64,000 nt of DNA from Macrophomina tecta (GCA_024180945.1 JAKSGN010000036.1:1798001-1862000); one strand, 5' to 3'. Shown: positions 20,362 through 31,360, counted from the stretch's first letter. Notes: generated by a model not told the origin, from the sequence alone. Made by a program: numbers and translations.

Positions 20362-22731
20362 ATGCGCGGTCTTTTCACTGCTGCCCTACTCGCCGGGACT
20401 GTTCTTGCAGCTCCTGGCAATCAAGAGTTGCAAAGTTCCCCTGCCCTCGATACGATCGTTCCATTCAGTTCTTCTACCGCAGTCACCATTGACACCGTCA
20501 TATCGCCCAGCCCCAGCATCAAGACCCCCGCAAGTAGCCCGGTGACCATCCTTTCAAGCTCGTCGGTCGCAAGTTCCGTCTACCTGACCACCCCTGTCAT
20601 CATCAATACTCTGAGCCCGCCCTCTTCGTCCGACGACAAACATACATACCCTACCCCTCCTGTCACCATTGACACCATTATACCTCCAAGCGCAAGCTCC
20701 AAGGGTATCTCCAGCTCCAAGGAAGCCCCCGCACCTTCGAGCTCCAATAGCATTGCTTCCTCCTTGAGCTCTACTTCGGACACAAAGGTGCCTACGTTGA
20801 GTTCCTCTGCGTCTGCATCGACCTTAGAGACCAAGGTCCCGCCGAAGCCTGCCACCACCGATGTCACAGTTTACACAACGGTTACCACCTGCCCCGTTAC
20901 GAAGACTATGACAGACGACAAGTCTTCTACCTACGTAACTACGCAGCTGACAACCAGCACACTGACCATTACCTCATGCAAGGGTGGCTGCTCCCAGACG
21001 TATCCTCCCAAGCCCACCACGGTTGCTTCTCCTCCACAGACCACTGCTATTACTACCACATCCTATACTACAACAACAATTGTCAAGACCATTTTGACGA
21101 CTGTGCCCTGTTCGACGCCGACTGGTCAGGATGGTACTAAGATGCTCTACTCCACCTGGGTTACTGAAACCCACGTTCCTACCACGATTATCTCCACCGT
21201 CACCTCTATTACGACGCTGTATCCCAACCATCCTACAAGTGCTCCCCCGGCGCCTCCCTTTTCCAAGCCTCAGAGCGCTCCACCGGCACCTCCTTCCTCG
21301 CAATACCAGAGTGTTCCTCCGGCTCCTCCTTCCTCAAAGGCTCAGACTGTCCCTGCGACCAGTGTGGACAGCTGCAAGCCCACAACGGTCTACATTACTC
21401 TTCAAGCTGTCACTCTTCCTCCCGTCACAACTACTGTGACTGTAGGCGTGGATGTTCCTACAACTCGTTATCCGCCTTCCGCTTCCAGCGCTCCCTCTGC
21501 CAGTAACAAGCCGGCTCCGCCGCCAAACAGCAATCCTGCCCCGAGTTCCACCACCAAGGCTGCGCCATCCAGCACTCAGGTCCAGCCCTCCTCTTCTGCG
21601 TCTTGCAACCCCTGTCAACTCCAGGAGAACGCGTGCCGTTCTACTGGCAGTCCCAACCTGTCCTTCTGCTCTTCTCAGCGCGCATTCTGCGACGCCACCA
21701 CAGCCTCCGGCTTCACCTACGGCGCCAACTGCACATCCATCGATAACGCATGCCGTAGCACTGGCGACCCCAATCTCTCCTTCTGCAATGCGCAGCTAAA
21801 CAACTGTCAGATTGGCAACAAGTCCAGTTTCGGTGTCGCTCCTGCCTGCCCCAAGCCCTCAGCCAGCAGCAGTGCCAAGCCGTCCGCACCCGCTACCACA
21901 TCTTCGGTGAAGCCATCGTCAACCGCGGCCGCCACCTGCTCCGACAAGAAGAACACGTGCCTCGGTTCTGGTGACCCCAACCTCGCAGCCTGCAACGCGC
22001 AAGCGGCCGACTGCTGCGAGAAAGCCTATGACGCCTGCCGTTCGACTTCCTCACCTAACCAAGCCTACTGCAGTGCTGAACGCGCCAACTGCTTCGGCTC
22101 CGTTAACTTGGGCTTCCTCCTGAGCACTACCTCCTCCGCTGCCCCCACCACCGCCTCTGCGTCCTCGACCGCGACCAGCAGCGCCCCTACGACAACCTCC
22201 TCTTCCACCGCCGCGTGCGCTGCCCAGAAGAATACCTGTATCAGCAGTGGCGACCCCAACTTCTCCTACTGCAACTCCCAGGCCGCAACCTGCTGCGAGA
22301 CCGCCTACTCCGCCTGCCGCTCGACCTCCTCGCCCAACCAAGCCTACTGCAGCGCCGAGCGCGCCAACTGCTACGGCAGCGTTGGCCTTGGGTCGCTCCT
22401 CTCCACTGCCAGCTCCTCTGCTCCTACTAGCACCGTATCCGCCCCCTCCACTTCCACCAGCAGCGCCCCCGCCACGACCTCGACCGCCCCAGCAACCGGC
22501 ACGTGCGCCGACCAGAAGAACGCCTGCCTGAGTAGCGGCGACCCCAATTTCTCGTTTTGCAACTCGCAGGCCGCGACGTGCTGCGAGAAGGCGTACGACG
22601 CGTGCCGCTCGACTGCGTCGCCGAACCAGGCATTCTGCAGTGCCGAGCGGGCGAACTGCTACGGGTCGGTTGGACTCGGGTCGTTGCTTTCTACTTCGTC
22701 AGCGGCGTCGACACCGACCAAGAGGGCTTGA
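20362..22731 (+). CDS. Secreted Ser/Thr-rich adhesin-like cell-wall protein with tandem Cys modules
   Basis: Single exon, 789 aa. Signal peptide MRGLFTAALLAGTVLAAP, then about 400 residues of Ser/Thr/Pro-rich sequence, including TVTTCPVTKTM and TLTITSCKGGC segments of the kind seen in fungal wall proteins and adhesins, and three imperfect copies of a PPAPPSS/QS unit near residues 300-335. From about residue 415 follow four Cys modules, each made of two half-units of the form C-x(4-5)-AC-RSTG/SSGDPN-x(3)-C-x(6)-C. The last three modules also share an AERANCYGSVGLGSLLS tail and are separated by Ser/Thr/Ala linkers. No C-terminal hydrophobic GPI signal is visible (ends TPTKRA), so covalent wall attachment is uncertain. 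A matrix, adhesin or surface-coat role is inferred. The start at 20362 was chosen for the signal peptide over a Met ten codons upstream. Confidence 0.8.
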   Translation: MRGLFTAALLAGTVLAAPGNQELQSSPALDTIVPFSSSTAVTIDTVISPSPSIKTPASSPVTILSSSSVASSVYLTTPVIINTLSPPSSSDDKHTYPTPPVTIDTIIPPSASSKGISSSKEAPAPSSSNSIASSLSSTSDTKVPTLSSSASASTLETKVPPKPATTDVTVYTTVTTCPVTKTMTDDKSSTYVTTQLTTSTLTITSCKGGCSQTYPPKPTTVASPPQTTAITTTSYTTTTIVKTILTTVPCSTPTGQDGTKMLYSTWVTETHVPTTIISTVTSITTLYPNHPTSAPPAPPFSKPQSAPPAPPSSQYQSVPPAPPSSKAQTVPATSVDSCKPTTVYITLQAVTLPPVTTTVTVGVDVPTTRYPPSASSAPSASNKPAPPPNSNPAPSSTTKAAPSSTQVQPSSSASCNPCQLQENACRSTGSPNLSFCSSQRAFCDATTASGFTYGANCTSIDNACRSTGDPNLSFCNAQLNNCQIGNKSSFGVAPACPKPSASSSAKPSAPATTSSVKPSSTAAATCSDKKNTCLGSGDPNLAACNAQAADCCEKAYDACRSTSSPNQAYCSAERANCFGSVNLGFLLSTTSSAAPTTASASSTATSSAPTTTSSSTAACAAQKNTCISSGDPNFSYCNSQAATCCETAYSACRSTSSPNQAYCSAERANCYGSVGLGSLLSTASSSAPTSTVSAPSTSTSSAPATTSTAPATGTCADQKNACLSSGDPNFSFCNSQAATCCEKAYDACRSTASPNQAFCSAERANCYGSVGLGSLLSTSSAASTPTKRA

Positions 22732-23025
22732 AGGTGTTGAATATTGAGAGAGGTGGTTTTTTGGTGTGGAGTCGTTGAGAATGGATTAAGGTAGATGAAA
22801 GGGTGTAACGAATTTCCTTAAGCAGTTAGCGCAGTCCGGTCTCTACTGTTCAAAGCTTTGTGCTGTCTACTATATATAGTCTACGCCAGGCATTTGGCAA
22901 TCCGGAACATGAATGAATGTCACGTCAAGAAACTACCCCGTGACAGCGCTCTGCAAGCGTGAACCACTCTAGTTGGCTTTCGTGGGACACCCTTCCACTT
23001 AACGCTGCATCCCCCTCCTCTGCCG

Positions 23026-23727
23026 TCACAGCTCAAAGAACCAACACATACTCCTCTTCCCCCACGCCCTCCCCGCCACCATCTCGACGCACTTCTTCCA
23101 CACCATGCCCGCCGTCACACCGCCTTCGTCCTCCACCCACCCCCTCACCGGCTGGAACATGTCCGTGCCATCAATCAGCACCTCGACGCGCCGCGCCGGC
23201 GGCTGCGTCAGGTACATCCGCTTCCACGACTCCTCCGGCCCTTCTTCCCCCTGCCGTCCCTCCTCGCTAGCACCACCTAACCCCCTCACCAGCCACCGCA
23301 TGGAGATCATCGGCATGTGCCCGCCGTCGAACTCCGCGTCCGGCGCCTCGTAGTGGCCGAGGCGGAGCTTCTTGATGAGGAGGGCGTTGGGCGCGGGCCG
23401 CAGGAGCGGGGCGCGCGCGAGCGGCCGCTCTTGCTCCTCGCGGCCAGCACCGCCGTCCGCGCCATCGGAGGGGGCGGGGGGAGTCGACGCGCTGGCGTTG
23501 TCGCCGGGCGGGAGGAGGGGCAGCAACGGCCCGCGCTCGGCGATGGGGGTGAAGAACAGGGCGCGTTGGAGGGGCAGCGAAGACGCGATGACGGCGCGCC
23601 AGTGGCGGCACACGCGGGGCGCGGTCGCGAGGAGGGTGGGGTGGGGAAGCGCGAGCAGGATCAGCTCCAGGAGCTCGGTTGTGTGGGCGATTTGGTGGAA
23701 GGAGCTTGTCGGTGTTGGGGAGGCCAT
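23026..23727 (-). CDS. F-box domain protein
   Basis: Single-exon 233-aa protein. Residues about 14-55 (TTELLELILLALP then TLLATAPRVCRHWRAVIASS) fit the F-box, the Skp1-binding motif of SCF ubiquitin ligases. The LQRALFF sequence just after is typical of a large fungal group of short F-box proteins that otherwise lack leucine-rich or WD repeats. The C-terminal half has RVEVLIDGTDMFQPVRGW and a final Trp/Phe-rich stretch, with no known domain. A low-complexity Gly/Glu/Ala segment sits in the middle. Its substrate, and whether it joins an SCF complex at all, cannot be read from the sequence. Confidence 0.7.
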   Translation of the reverse strand: MASPTPTSSFHQIAHTTELLELILLALPHPTLLATAPRVCRHWRAVIASSLPLQRALFFTPIAERGPLLPLLPPGDNASASTPPAPSDGADGGAGREEQERPLARAPLLRPAPNALLIKKLRLGHYEAPDAEFDGGHMPMISMRWLVRGLGGASEEGRQGEEGPEESWKRMYLTQPPARRVEVLIDGTDMFQPVRGWVEDEGGVTAGMVWKKCVEMVAGRAWGKRSMCWFFEL

Positions 23728-24799
23728 TGGGGCTTTGTGAGGGCTTGTGGGGAAATGGAAGTTTTTTTTTTTTTTGGGGGGGGGGTTGGTTGTTTGTTTG
23801 TTTGTTTACTGAGGGTCTTGGGGACGGTGTTGCGATGTTTCCGACCTTTTTGTTCGTCGGCCGGTGAGTGCTTATTCATCGGGATCCTTCGTGTCTCAGG
23901 TGCTCGCTTATTGAGCTGGAGCTTATGGAGCGGCCAATTGGCAAAATCTCATGGGATACTGATGGTTATAGAGCGGGCAAGCGAGTGGCTTAATGCTGGT
24001 TACTCTGGCCCCGCGATCAGTTGTGGAGATCACCTCTTCATGGGCATACGTCTACCATCGTCAACTAAACAAAGGACATATAACGATGTGAGACACAGCA
24101 CACACAATGCAAGCCAGTCAGCGTATCCACCTGATTGGAAAGTGGGATGTTTGGGCAATTGGATAATGGTTAAGAACATTGACTGGAGTGTAAAGCATAA
24201 GTGCCGACTCATAACCCTTTTGCTGTCGCAATCGGCAGAGGTACCTTTCCACCCAAATGCTGGATTTGTAGTTATCAATTGCTGCGCTCTGCCGGGCCAT
24301 CTGGGCAGGCGCATAACACAGCTTCGAAAGTGAGCCAACTCGGAGCAGGGCATGGCCCTCCTGAAGAGTGATCATGGTCGTTGTGCTTCTAAGCTAGGGG
24401 TTTTAAGGCAGAGGAGGCCTTGATTGGCGGCTTCCACATAGACTCGGGTTAAATCTACTTGTGCTGCTTCCCTCTGCATGCATCGTGACCACGCCAAACG
24501 TTATCTTGGCAAGATCCTTCCTCTTGAGCACCAGGTCAGTTCTCCGATAGGAAGACACACATGTCTGGATGACTACTCCCACTCCCTGCAGAATTGCACA
24601 GCCAAAGGGCCCTTCCTTCGCCGTGTTATTGCCTGTGACTCTGATGCCAGTGCTAAAGATTACCCGTTGCGTTGATCCCTCGGAGTGGCCGGAATCGGGC
24701 TAGTGCCGAGGCTAGCGCGCTGTTGCCTGGCGTCCGCCCCAACATCGCATCTCATCATGCATCACAGCCCTCATCAATTGCCGTCGAAAGTCTGGGGAG
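23728..24799. other. Intergenic stretch between two F-box genes
   Basis: Divergent promoter region of about 1.1 kb between the minus-strand F-box gene and the plus-strand F-box gene. It holds a T14-G10 homopolymer block at 23762-23785. No other gene supported. Confidence 0.5.
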
Positions 24800-26384
24800 A
24801 TGGCGCTGCACCTGCTGAGCCTCCCTGAAGAGCTCGTGCTCCGAATAGTACAATGCATCGCCGAAGCAGAGCATGTGGAGGATGGGCAGGGTTCGCTGAC
24901 ATGTGGCTTTGCGAAGCGCAGTCTCCGCGCCCTCCAAGGCCTGCGGCTCTCGTGCCGAACCCTATGCCACATTGCAACACCGCTGCTCTTTGAGCGAGTG
25001 GGTCTGTACCCGTGCCAGGACAGCAGGAAGCGGTATCTTCAGGTTCTGGAAAATGACACGCTGCGCAAATATGTGCACGACGTACACATCAACACCATCG
25101 AGGAGGACGAGGTTTGCTTGAATTCTTGTAGCTGGTAGCGGCTTCAACGGCTGAAATTCCGCAAGGAAGCGGACTGGACACAGGAAGAGCTCCCCATCAG
25201 CAAGCGCTTCATGCACGGCCTGCGCAGAGTCCATGAGTTTCCGCATCTCAAGGCCGTGACCCTTCGGTTTTCACCCAACTACTCCTCGTACAACATCTAC
25301 CACTCATGGCCACAGTCCTCCAACCTGCGCGAACCCATCCTCCAGGGCTTCTTTGCCGCAGTCGCGAAGACCACCATTACCGATCTCTCTCTACTCAATC
25401 TCCAAAACATCAACGACCAGATGCTCCTGCGATCCGCCGCATTCCACAAAGTCATGAACCGTCTCACCTCCCTCGCCCTCCAAATCTGCACCGAAGAAGA
25501 CCAAGCCGCGCCCGAACACTCCATTGAGTACCAAGCGTGCGTAACCTCCCCACCAAGAGATAACCGCACTTGCTCACACCCCCGCCTCCAGCCTCCACAC
25601 CTTCTTCCCCGCCCTCCCACGCACCTGGCTTGCCCCCGCTGCCGCCACTCTCACCCACCTTACCCTCTACAGCGACTGCTACATCGGCTGGTGCCCCTCC
25701 CTGGACCTGACCTCCCTCGATCTCCCGCGCATGACCTCCCTCGCCCTCGGCCGCTACACATTCACCTCCTCCGCGCCCCTCGCCTGGCTCGCCCGCCATG
25801 CCTCGACGCTGACCCACCTCACGCTGCACGACTGCCCCATCCTCGTCTACCGCGTCGTCGCATCGCCCCTGCGTCTGCTGCCCAACAGCGACTCCGCCAC
25901 CGTCCCGCCGCGCGTGGGCGGCACCGGGCGCGGGCGCCCCCCTCCGCACGCGCTCCAGTACACGGAATTGCGGTGGAGCGAGGTTTTTGCGCGGCTGGGC
26001 GAGGCTCTGCCGCGGCTGCGCGTCGTGCGGGTCAGCAGCGAGAGGTGGCGCAGGGAGAGCCTGGCGGCGGCGAGGGAGGGCGTGGAGAATCTACGGTGCG
26101 AGTTGTCGGCGGGACGGTACGCGTGGTACTGTTCGGGGTACAGGAAATCGCACGGGATGTGGATGGGCGCGACTTTGGGCGGCGCGCATGACGGGCGGGA
26201 TGCGCCCGAGGGGAAGAGGTGGATGCAGTTTGCTGGGCGGTGTGGGGTGGAAATGGACGGGGAGCAGGATGTTGAGGATGTCGAAGCTTTGCGGAAGCTG
26301 ATGGTGAGGATTGGCATGAGGAGAGAGTGCTTCAAGCCCGTGATGTGCCAGAATGCGGGCGGGAAGACCTGTGTGAGGTTCTGA
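24800..26384 (+). pseudogene. F-box/LRR-like gene with an internal stop codon
   Basis: Exons 24800-25536 and 25592-26384 join cleanly (GTGCGT donor, CTCCAG acceptor) into a frame of 509 codons, except for one TAG at 25136-25138. Upstream of the stop is an F-box start (LHLLSLPEELVLRIVQCI then LRLSCRTLCHIATPLLFERVGL). Downstream, the same frame carries leucine-rich-like strands (FPHLKAVTLRF, ITDLSLLNL, LTSLALQI, LTHLTLHDCPIL) and a Cys/Gly-rich end. The stop sits in otherwise coding-like sequence and no intron of reasonable size removes it. Possible readings are a recent pseudogene, an assembly error, or a shorter protein starting at 25211 without the F-box. It ends 80 bp from the convergent CoA-ligase gene. 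Confidence 0.6.
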
Positions 26385-26464
26385 GGCTGTAGGAGGGCGT
26401 TGTGTTTTTGCACACGGCTCTGCCGCAGGCAGAAATGAGCTTCGAATTGCATTGCATCTATCGT

Positions 26465-28226
26465 CTACAGACGGGCTTTTGGCGCCTTTTCGGCCTCCTC
26501 TTTTTTGGCCTGTTCCACAAGTACTCTCCTGAGCAACTTTCCAGCGTTGCTCTTTGGAATGGCGTCTACGAATCTGATTCCACCTCGAAGCCGCTTGTGC
26601 GGAGCCACCTTGGCATCTAGCCATCCTTTCAACTCTTTTTCCATCTTCTCATCGCCCTTGTACCCACCTGCCAGGACAATGTACGCTCTTGGTAGCTCAG
26701 TCACCCGTTCCTGGTCATAAACGCCGATCACTGCTACATCATTGACAGCAGGATGGCCAAGCAGTAGACTCTCCAACTGCGCCGGCGCAACCTGGAAACC
26801 ATTGTACTTGATCAGCTCCTTAACGCGGTCGGTGATGTAGATGTTGTCCTTGTCGTCAACGTAGCCAATATCTCCCGTACGATACCAACCCTCTGCATCG
26901 AGCGACTCAGCGGTTGCCTTCGGGTTGTTGTAGTAGCCCTTGAAGACGTTCGGTCCCTTGACCCAGAGCTCTCCTTCAACTCCCTTTCTCACTTCCTTCC
27001 CACTTTCCATGATCTTCAACGACATGGAAGGCACGAGACGTCCACTGCTGCCGATCGGCTTGTCCCATTCCTCCCAGCTTTGGGATGATACTGCCGGCGA
27101 AGTTTCGGAGAGTCCGTAGACCTGCCTGACGGGTACCTTCAGGCGGTGATAAATCGCCTCAACCAGTTCTTTTGCCGTCGGAGCAGCTCCAGAGGTTAGA
27201 ATCCGCAGAGAACTCAAGTCGTACTTGTCGACCAGAGGGTGCTTGGCCAGAGCAAGGGCGACTGGTGGGACGATGAAGGCGAAGGTTATCTTCTCCTGCT
27301 GTACGGTCTTGCAAAACACCTCCAGGTCAAACCCGGCCATGACATATGCTGTCAATCCACGATAGACAGGAACAAACACCAATGCAGAGATGCCTGGCCT
27401 CGTTGTTAGCTCCTGCGACAAAGGCATGCCGCGACTTTCTTGACTCACCGTAGATATGATACATTGGCAGGAACCCTAGACCCCTGTCCCGTTGCCAGTT
27501 GGTCCGATTCCCATCAATGACGCTTGCCTGGAGCGTGTTCGCGACCATGTTCTCGTGCGTCAACATGACTCCCTTCGGCAGGCCAGTGGTCCCCGACGAA
27601 TAGACAAGGAACGCTAGGTCTTCTTTCGGGTTGACTGCAGCTTTCTTTATGTTGTCCGACGTGCTCTGCAGGCTCGAAAAATACCGGAACTGGCGTTTCG
27701 GGTCCGCAACACCCACGAGGAGGATGCGGTCGAGCGGCATTCCCACGATCAACGCCGCTTCCCGCGCCACTTCGAGGCACGCAACGTTCGTTACGAGTGC
27801 CTTGGCTCCAGACGACTTCAACTGCGACGCCAGTTCTCCGACGGTGTAGAGGTTGTTGAAGGGGCAGACGACACCCCCGGCAAACAGAGTGCCGTACGCG
27901 ACGGCGGCCACGTCGACGGTGTTTGGTGTCATCAGGGCCAGAACGTCGCCTTTCTGCCATCTCCAGTGCTGTCGCAGCCCCTTTCCGAATCTCTCTGCTG
28001 TTTCGCGGATGTCGCGGAACGAGACTCTCCTCTGGGTAGCAACATCGACGTAGACAACTGTCACAGCCTTAGAATCGTCTGAACGTATGCATCGCTCTCT
28101 TCAAACTTCTTTAACGGCAGGCTTACCATGGTGATCTGGGTATTCGCGGTCTGTTCGCTCAAAGAGGAATGTCCACAAGTCCACTGACGGAACAGTGATT
28201 GGTGGATAAGCTGAGTGGATAGGCAT
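26465..28226 (-). CDS. 4-coumarate-CoA ligase-like acyl/aryl-CoA synthetase, peroxisomal
   Basis: Adenylate-forming enzyme that activates a carboxylic acid to its CoA thioester with ATP. Three exons, 28127-28226, 27449-28057 and 26465-27393, 545 aa. Seen: A3 motif YSSGTTGLPKGVMLTHEN, GFLPMYHIYG rebuilt across the second junction, A5 QVYGLSETSP, A7 WYRTGDIGYVDD, ITDRVKELIKYNGFQVAP and the A10 catalytic Lys region PKSNAGKLLRR. The acceptor of intron 1 was set at 28058-28060 because it alone keeps frame and gives HHVVYVDVATQRR. The protein ends in ARL, an accepted PTS1 variant, so peroxisomal location is likely. The fungal 4CL-like clade handles phenylpropanoid-type or medium-chain acids, and the substrate is not predictable here. 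It is transcribed away from a kappa GST that also ends in a PTS1. Confidence 0.88.
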
Positions 28227-28597
28227 TTTCCCCCAAAACTCGGAATGCGGGGTATAGCGTGCGCAATCTGTGGGCAGGGAGATGGCTGCGAAACCCTGCG
28301 AAAGCCTGCGTAAGTTCGAAGTTCACAAAACGGAACGCAACACAGCAAGCAGAGGGGACGTTGTAAGAGCTTTGGACTATGAATTTAAATCAGTTCGTGA
28401 ATTTTCGTTTGAGTGATCACACAGTCTATTCTTGAAACAATAAAGCTTCGATTTGGGGCAGAATTAATGATTAGTCGTGATAAGCAAACCTCGGCCCGGC
28501 CCTAGACACGTGACGTCAAGCGGGGCTCATTTAACAACATACAGCCACGCAGCTTGTCCTAACGAAAGTCCGAAGATTACGCCATTCAACCAGCAGC
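28227..28597. promoter_or_regulatory. Shared promoter of two peroxisomal genes
   Basis: The 371 bp between the two start codons must hold both promoters. Seen: CCTCGG at 28489-28494, the core of the FarA/FarB fatty-acid-response element known from Aspergillus, and overlapping CACGTG (28507-28512) and TGACGTCA (28511-28518), matching E-box and CRE/bZIP sites. Their use here is inferred. Confidence 0.55.
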
Positions 28598-29395
28598 ATG
28601 GGAGGCCCTGAAGGAGGAAAGCTGACTATCTACGTCGATTGTGGTACGTCCAATCGCCTCGGGCGTTCAAGTACACGGCGCCACGTTTGCTAATCCCGTC
28701 CAAGTATCGCCTTACTCGTGGTTTGGATTCACCAACATCTTGCGCCATCGCCCGCTGCTGAACACATATGGGGTCGAAGTTGAGATCCTGCCATTCTTTC
28801 TCGGAGGTGCACGTGACAACGCGGGCAACCCTTGGACGCCGGTGCACAAAGCAAAGGAGGCCTTTGCAAGTCAGGACACGGAATTGACTGGAAAATTACT
28901 TGGCGTGAAGACGGTGCAGCCCGAGATCTTCCCCATCTTGTCACTATTTGTGAGATCACGCCTGCTCAGCCAGTCAGCCGGCCACAGCGCTGACCACTCA
29001 AAAAGCCAGTTCGCGTTGCGACATGGGTCAAAGACCACTATCCGGCAGATAAGTTCGAACAGACCTTCCTGGCCTTGGTCTCCGCATACTGGAGCAAGGG
29101 CATCAATGTCTCGACACCTGAAGGCATCCTCAAGGCCCTTGATGGGGTTTTTAGCCCTCAGGAGATCAAGGAGATCATGCAAAAGGCTCTCACTCCCGAG
29201 AATAAGAAGAGAGTTATTGATCTGACCATGAGTGCTGGAGCCTTCGGCGCACCCTGGATTGTAGCTGTCAATGCTGATGGTGAGAGGAGGGACTGGTTCG
29301 GGAACGATCGATGGGATCAGATCTTCTACCATTTGAAGGTACCATACACACCTGTGAGCATCATTCCACCGGAGAAAGCCAAGTCGAAGTTGTAG
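28598..29395 (+). CDS. Kappa-class glutathione S-transferase (DsbA-like), peroxisomal
   Basis: Three exons, 28598-28643, 28705-28949 and 29006-29395, 226 aa, the usual length of GST kappa. The first junction rebuilds DCVSPYSWFGF, with Ser17 in the position of the catalytic Ser of the kappa/2-hydroxychromene-carboxylate isomerase fold. Also seen: EILPFFLGGARDNAGNPWTP, FPVRVATWVKDHYP across intron 2, and the thioredoxin-fold GAFGAPWIVAV followed by WFGNDRWDQIFYHL. The C terminus is AKSKL, a canonical SKL peroxisomal signal, as in human GSTK1. Expected to conjugate or reduce electrophiles or lipid peroxides with glutathione in peroxisomes. The start at 28598 is the only Met in the first exon. 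Divergent neighbour of the ARL-ended CoA ligase. Confidence 0.9.
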
Positions 29396-30044
29396 ATGCA
29401 GCGGCGAGGAATTACATTTGATATTCGCAATTTACGGGCTATAAAATTTTCTCTTTGAGCATGAAAAGAATATCAGGTATAACTGGCACTGCCCCGACGT
29501 CCGTCTAACGCATCAGAGAGTGGAGATGAGGAGCGTTTAATACTCAAGTTCCATTATAACGCTCTTGCTGACTAATAATATTATATTTTATGCGATGGGT
29601 AAGAATCGTGGCGAAAACTCTACCTGTTTTGTGCACAGACGGCACACCCGCTGATTAGAAAACACGGACCTCGGCTGCGTCTATCGATTCAAATCTTACT
29701 TTTTCCACCCAATAATAGTCAAGCCTCGTTGAATCCCAGCCACCTTAACCAAAATACCTGGCCCGTCCGCTGTTGTGCATATTGCCATGACTAGACAGCA
29801 TCTGATGATCGACTGAGGTTGTCATCTTGGCCTAGAATAATTGAGACTTTCTAGCTTGGAACTGCGGAAATGGTCGTTAGTGGGTACCGCCGTAACTGTT
29901 GAACGAGACCTTCTGTGTAGATATAGATGAAAACACTGTCCCTGGATATCTGCTTACTGAATCCTAAAATAACTACTAGCCCCACGATCTAAACGCCTTT
30001 TCTCCTGAAGGTGCAACGGGTACGTTGAGCCACCAACTCGCAAG
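29396..30044. other. Intergenic, A/T-richer, no gene seen
   Basis: About 650 bp after the GST stop codon. No open frame of note and no repeat recognised. Confidence 0.5.
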
Positions 30045-31217
30045 ATGAAGTGGGCTATCCCCATCATCCATGTCCTGGAGAAGGCTGACTACACAAAACA
30101 GCCCCTCGTCCCACTCTCCACCGCCCTCCCGTACCCACCCCTCGGCTCCTCCTCCATCCGCATCCGCACCACCTACCTCGACCTCACCACGGACGACTTT
30201 GTGTATGCCCGCATAGGCTCCAAGCTGCGCTGTTGAGCTATACACTCCCCCCCTCTCTCTTCACTCCGCCCGCCTTCTAAGACCCTACCAAATACGGCCG
30301 CATCGAGGCGCACCCGGGCGCCAAGGCCGACAACCCAATCATCAACATCAATCCCTGGCGGCAGCACATCATGCCGCTGTGTAACTGCCACCTGACCTTC
30401 GCGCCGGGCGCGCAGCTGGCGAGCCACTGTCTGGCGTTGGACACAGCAATGGCTCTGGATGCGAAGGCGTGGATGCTGCATAGGTTCGGGTTCGGGCGGG
30501 AGAAGAGGGAGTTTATGCATCCGATGGGGGAGGGGGACATTGGTAGGCTGCCGTCTGCTCCGTGGAAGAGGGAGGATAACGTGCCTAAGGATGCGGTCCT
30601 TATGGCGTTTGCGGCGGGCGGTAAGACGGCGGCGTGTTCTGCGCACGAGGTGCGCAAAAGGGAGGAGGGCGGCCGGCTGGCGAGCAGCCGAGGAGTGTGA
30701 TTGGTGTTTGCGGTACTGTTTCCAAGGCTTTTTTTTTTTTTTTTTTTGGTGAGGGAACGGGTTTCTAGGGCACGGTTTTTGTCGTTCGCGGATATTAAAC
30801 CCAGCACTATTTAGGATTCTGGCATTGATGGCAGCACGAAGGTTGTCCTCTTGGAGTTTGGTGGACGTAGACCCGCGGTCTTGGAGTGGAGGAATATGTT
30901 GAAGCCCGTCGCAGGGTCAGTCGTGTCGCTCAACATCGGTTCGGATCCGACCTTGGACACGAAAAAACAGGGTCATGCACGTATCAGCGAGGATAGAGTG
31001 CAAGTGAAGGCAAACGGAATGAGGGCTTCACACATTGAGATTTTGGGTCGAAGATGTGGATGAGCCCATATCAGCGTGGAGCAAGATTTTAGAAAGAGGA
31101 ACAATCCCAGAAGTAACGGTGCAGTGGGCAAAGGGTATGAAGAGTTGGGTGGATGGCTGGGATGATTTGTGGGTAGGAGAGATCAAGCCGGATACGCTGC
31201 TTGTATATCGCCTTTGA
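30045..31217 (+). pseudogene. Broken DUF2855-family gene
   Basis: Relic of a fungal DUF2855 protein (function unknown, related by fold to the medium-chain dehydrogenase/quinone-reductase group). The N terminus is clear: MKWAIPIIHVLEKADY, then SSIRIRTTYLDLTTDDFVYARIG, stopped by TGA at 30234-30236. The frame then shifts: DPTKYGRIEAHPG and the rest continue from 30281 in another frame, to a stop near 30698. A T19 run follows at 30729-30747. The C-terminal part reappears from about 30825 (STKVVLLEFGGRRPAVLEW) and shifts frame again near 31030 to end WVEDVDEPISAW, WDDLWVGEIKPDTLLVY. At least one nonsense change and two frameshifts rule out a working protein. It faces the alcohol dehydrogenase gene tail to tail. 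Confidence 0.7.
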
Positions 31218-31360
31218 GAGGATGAGATTTCCGGCAGAATCGGCGGGTATTTTGCTCGCACTGTGGTCGGCAGCATTCATGCTACAAGAACTTCATCTTG
31301 CTCCGTACTCTCATGTAGTGTAGTTTTATACGAAATCCATTAGCTATAAGAGTCTATAGA

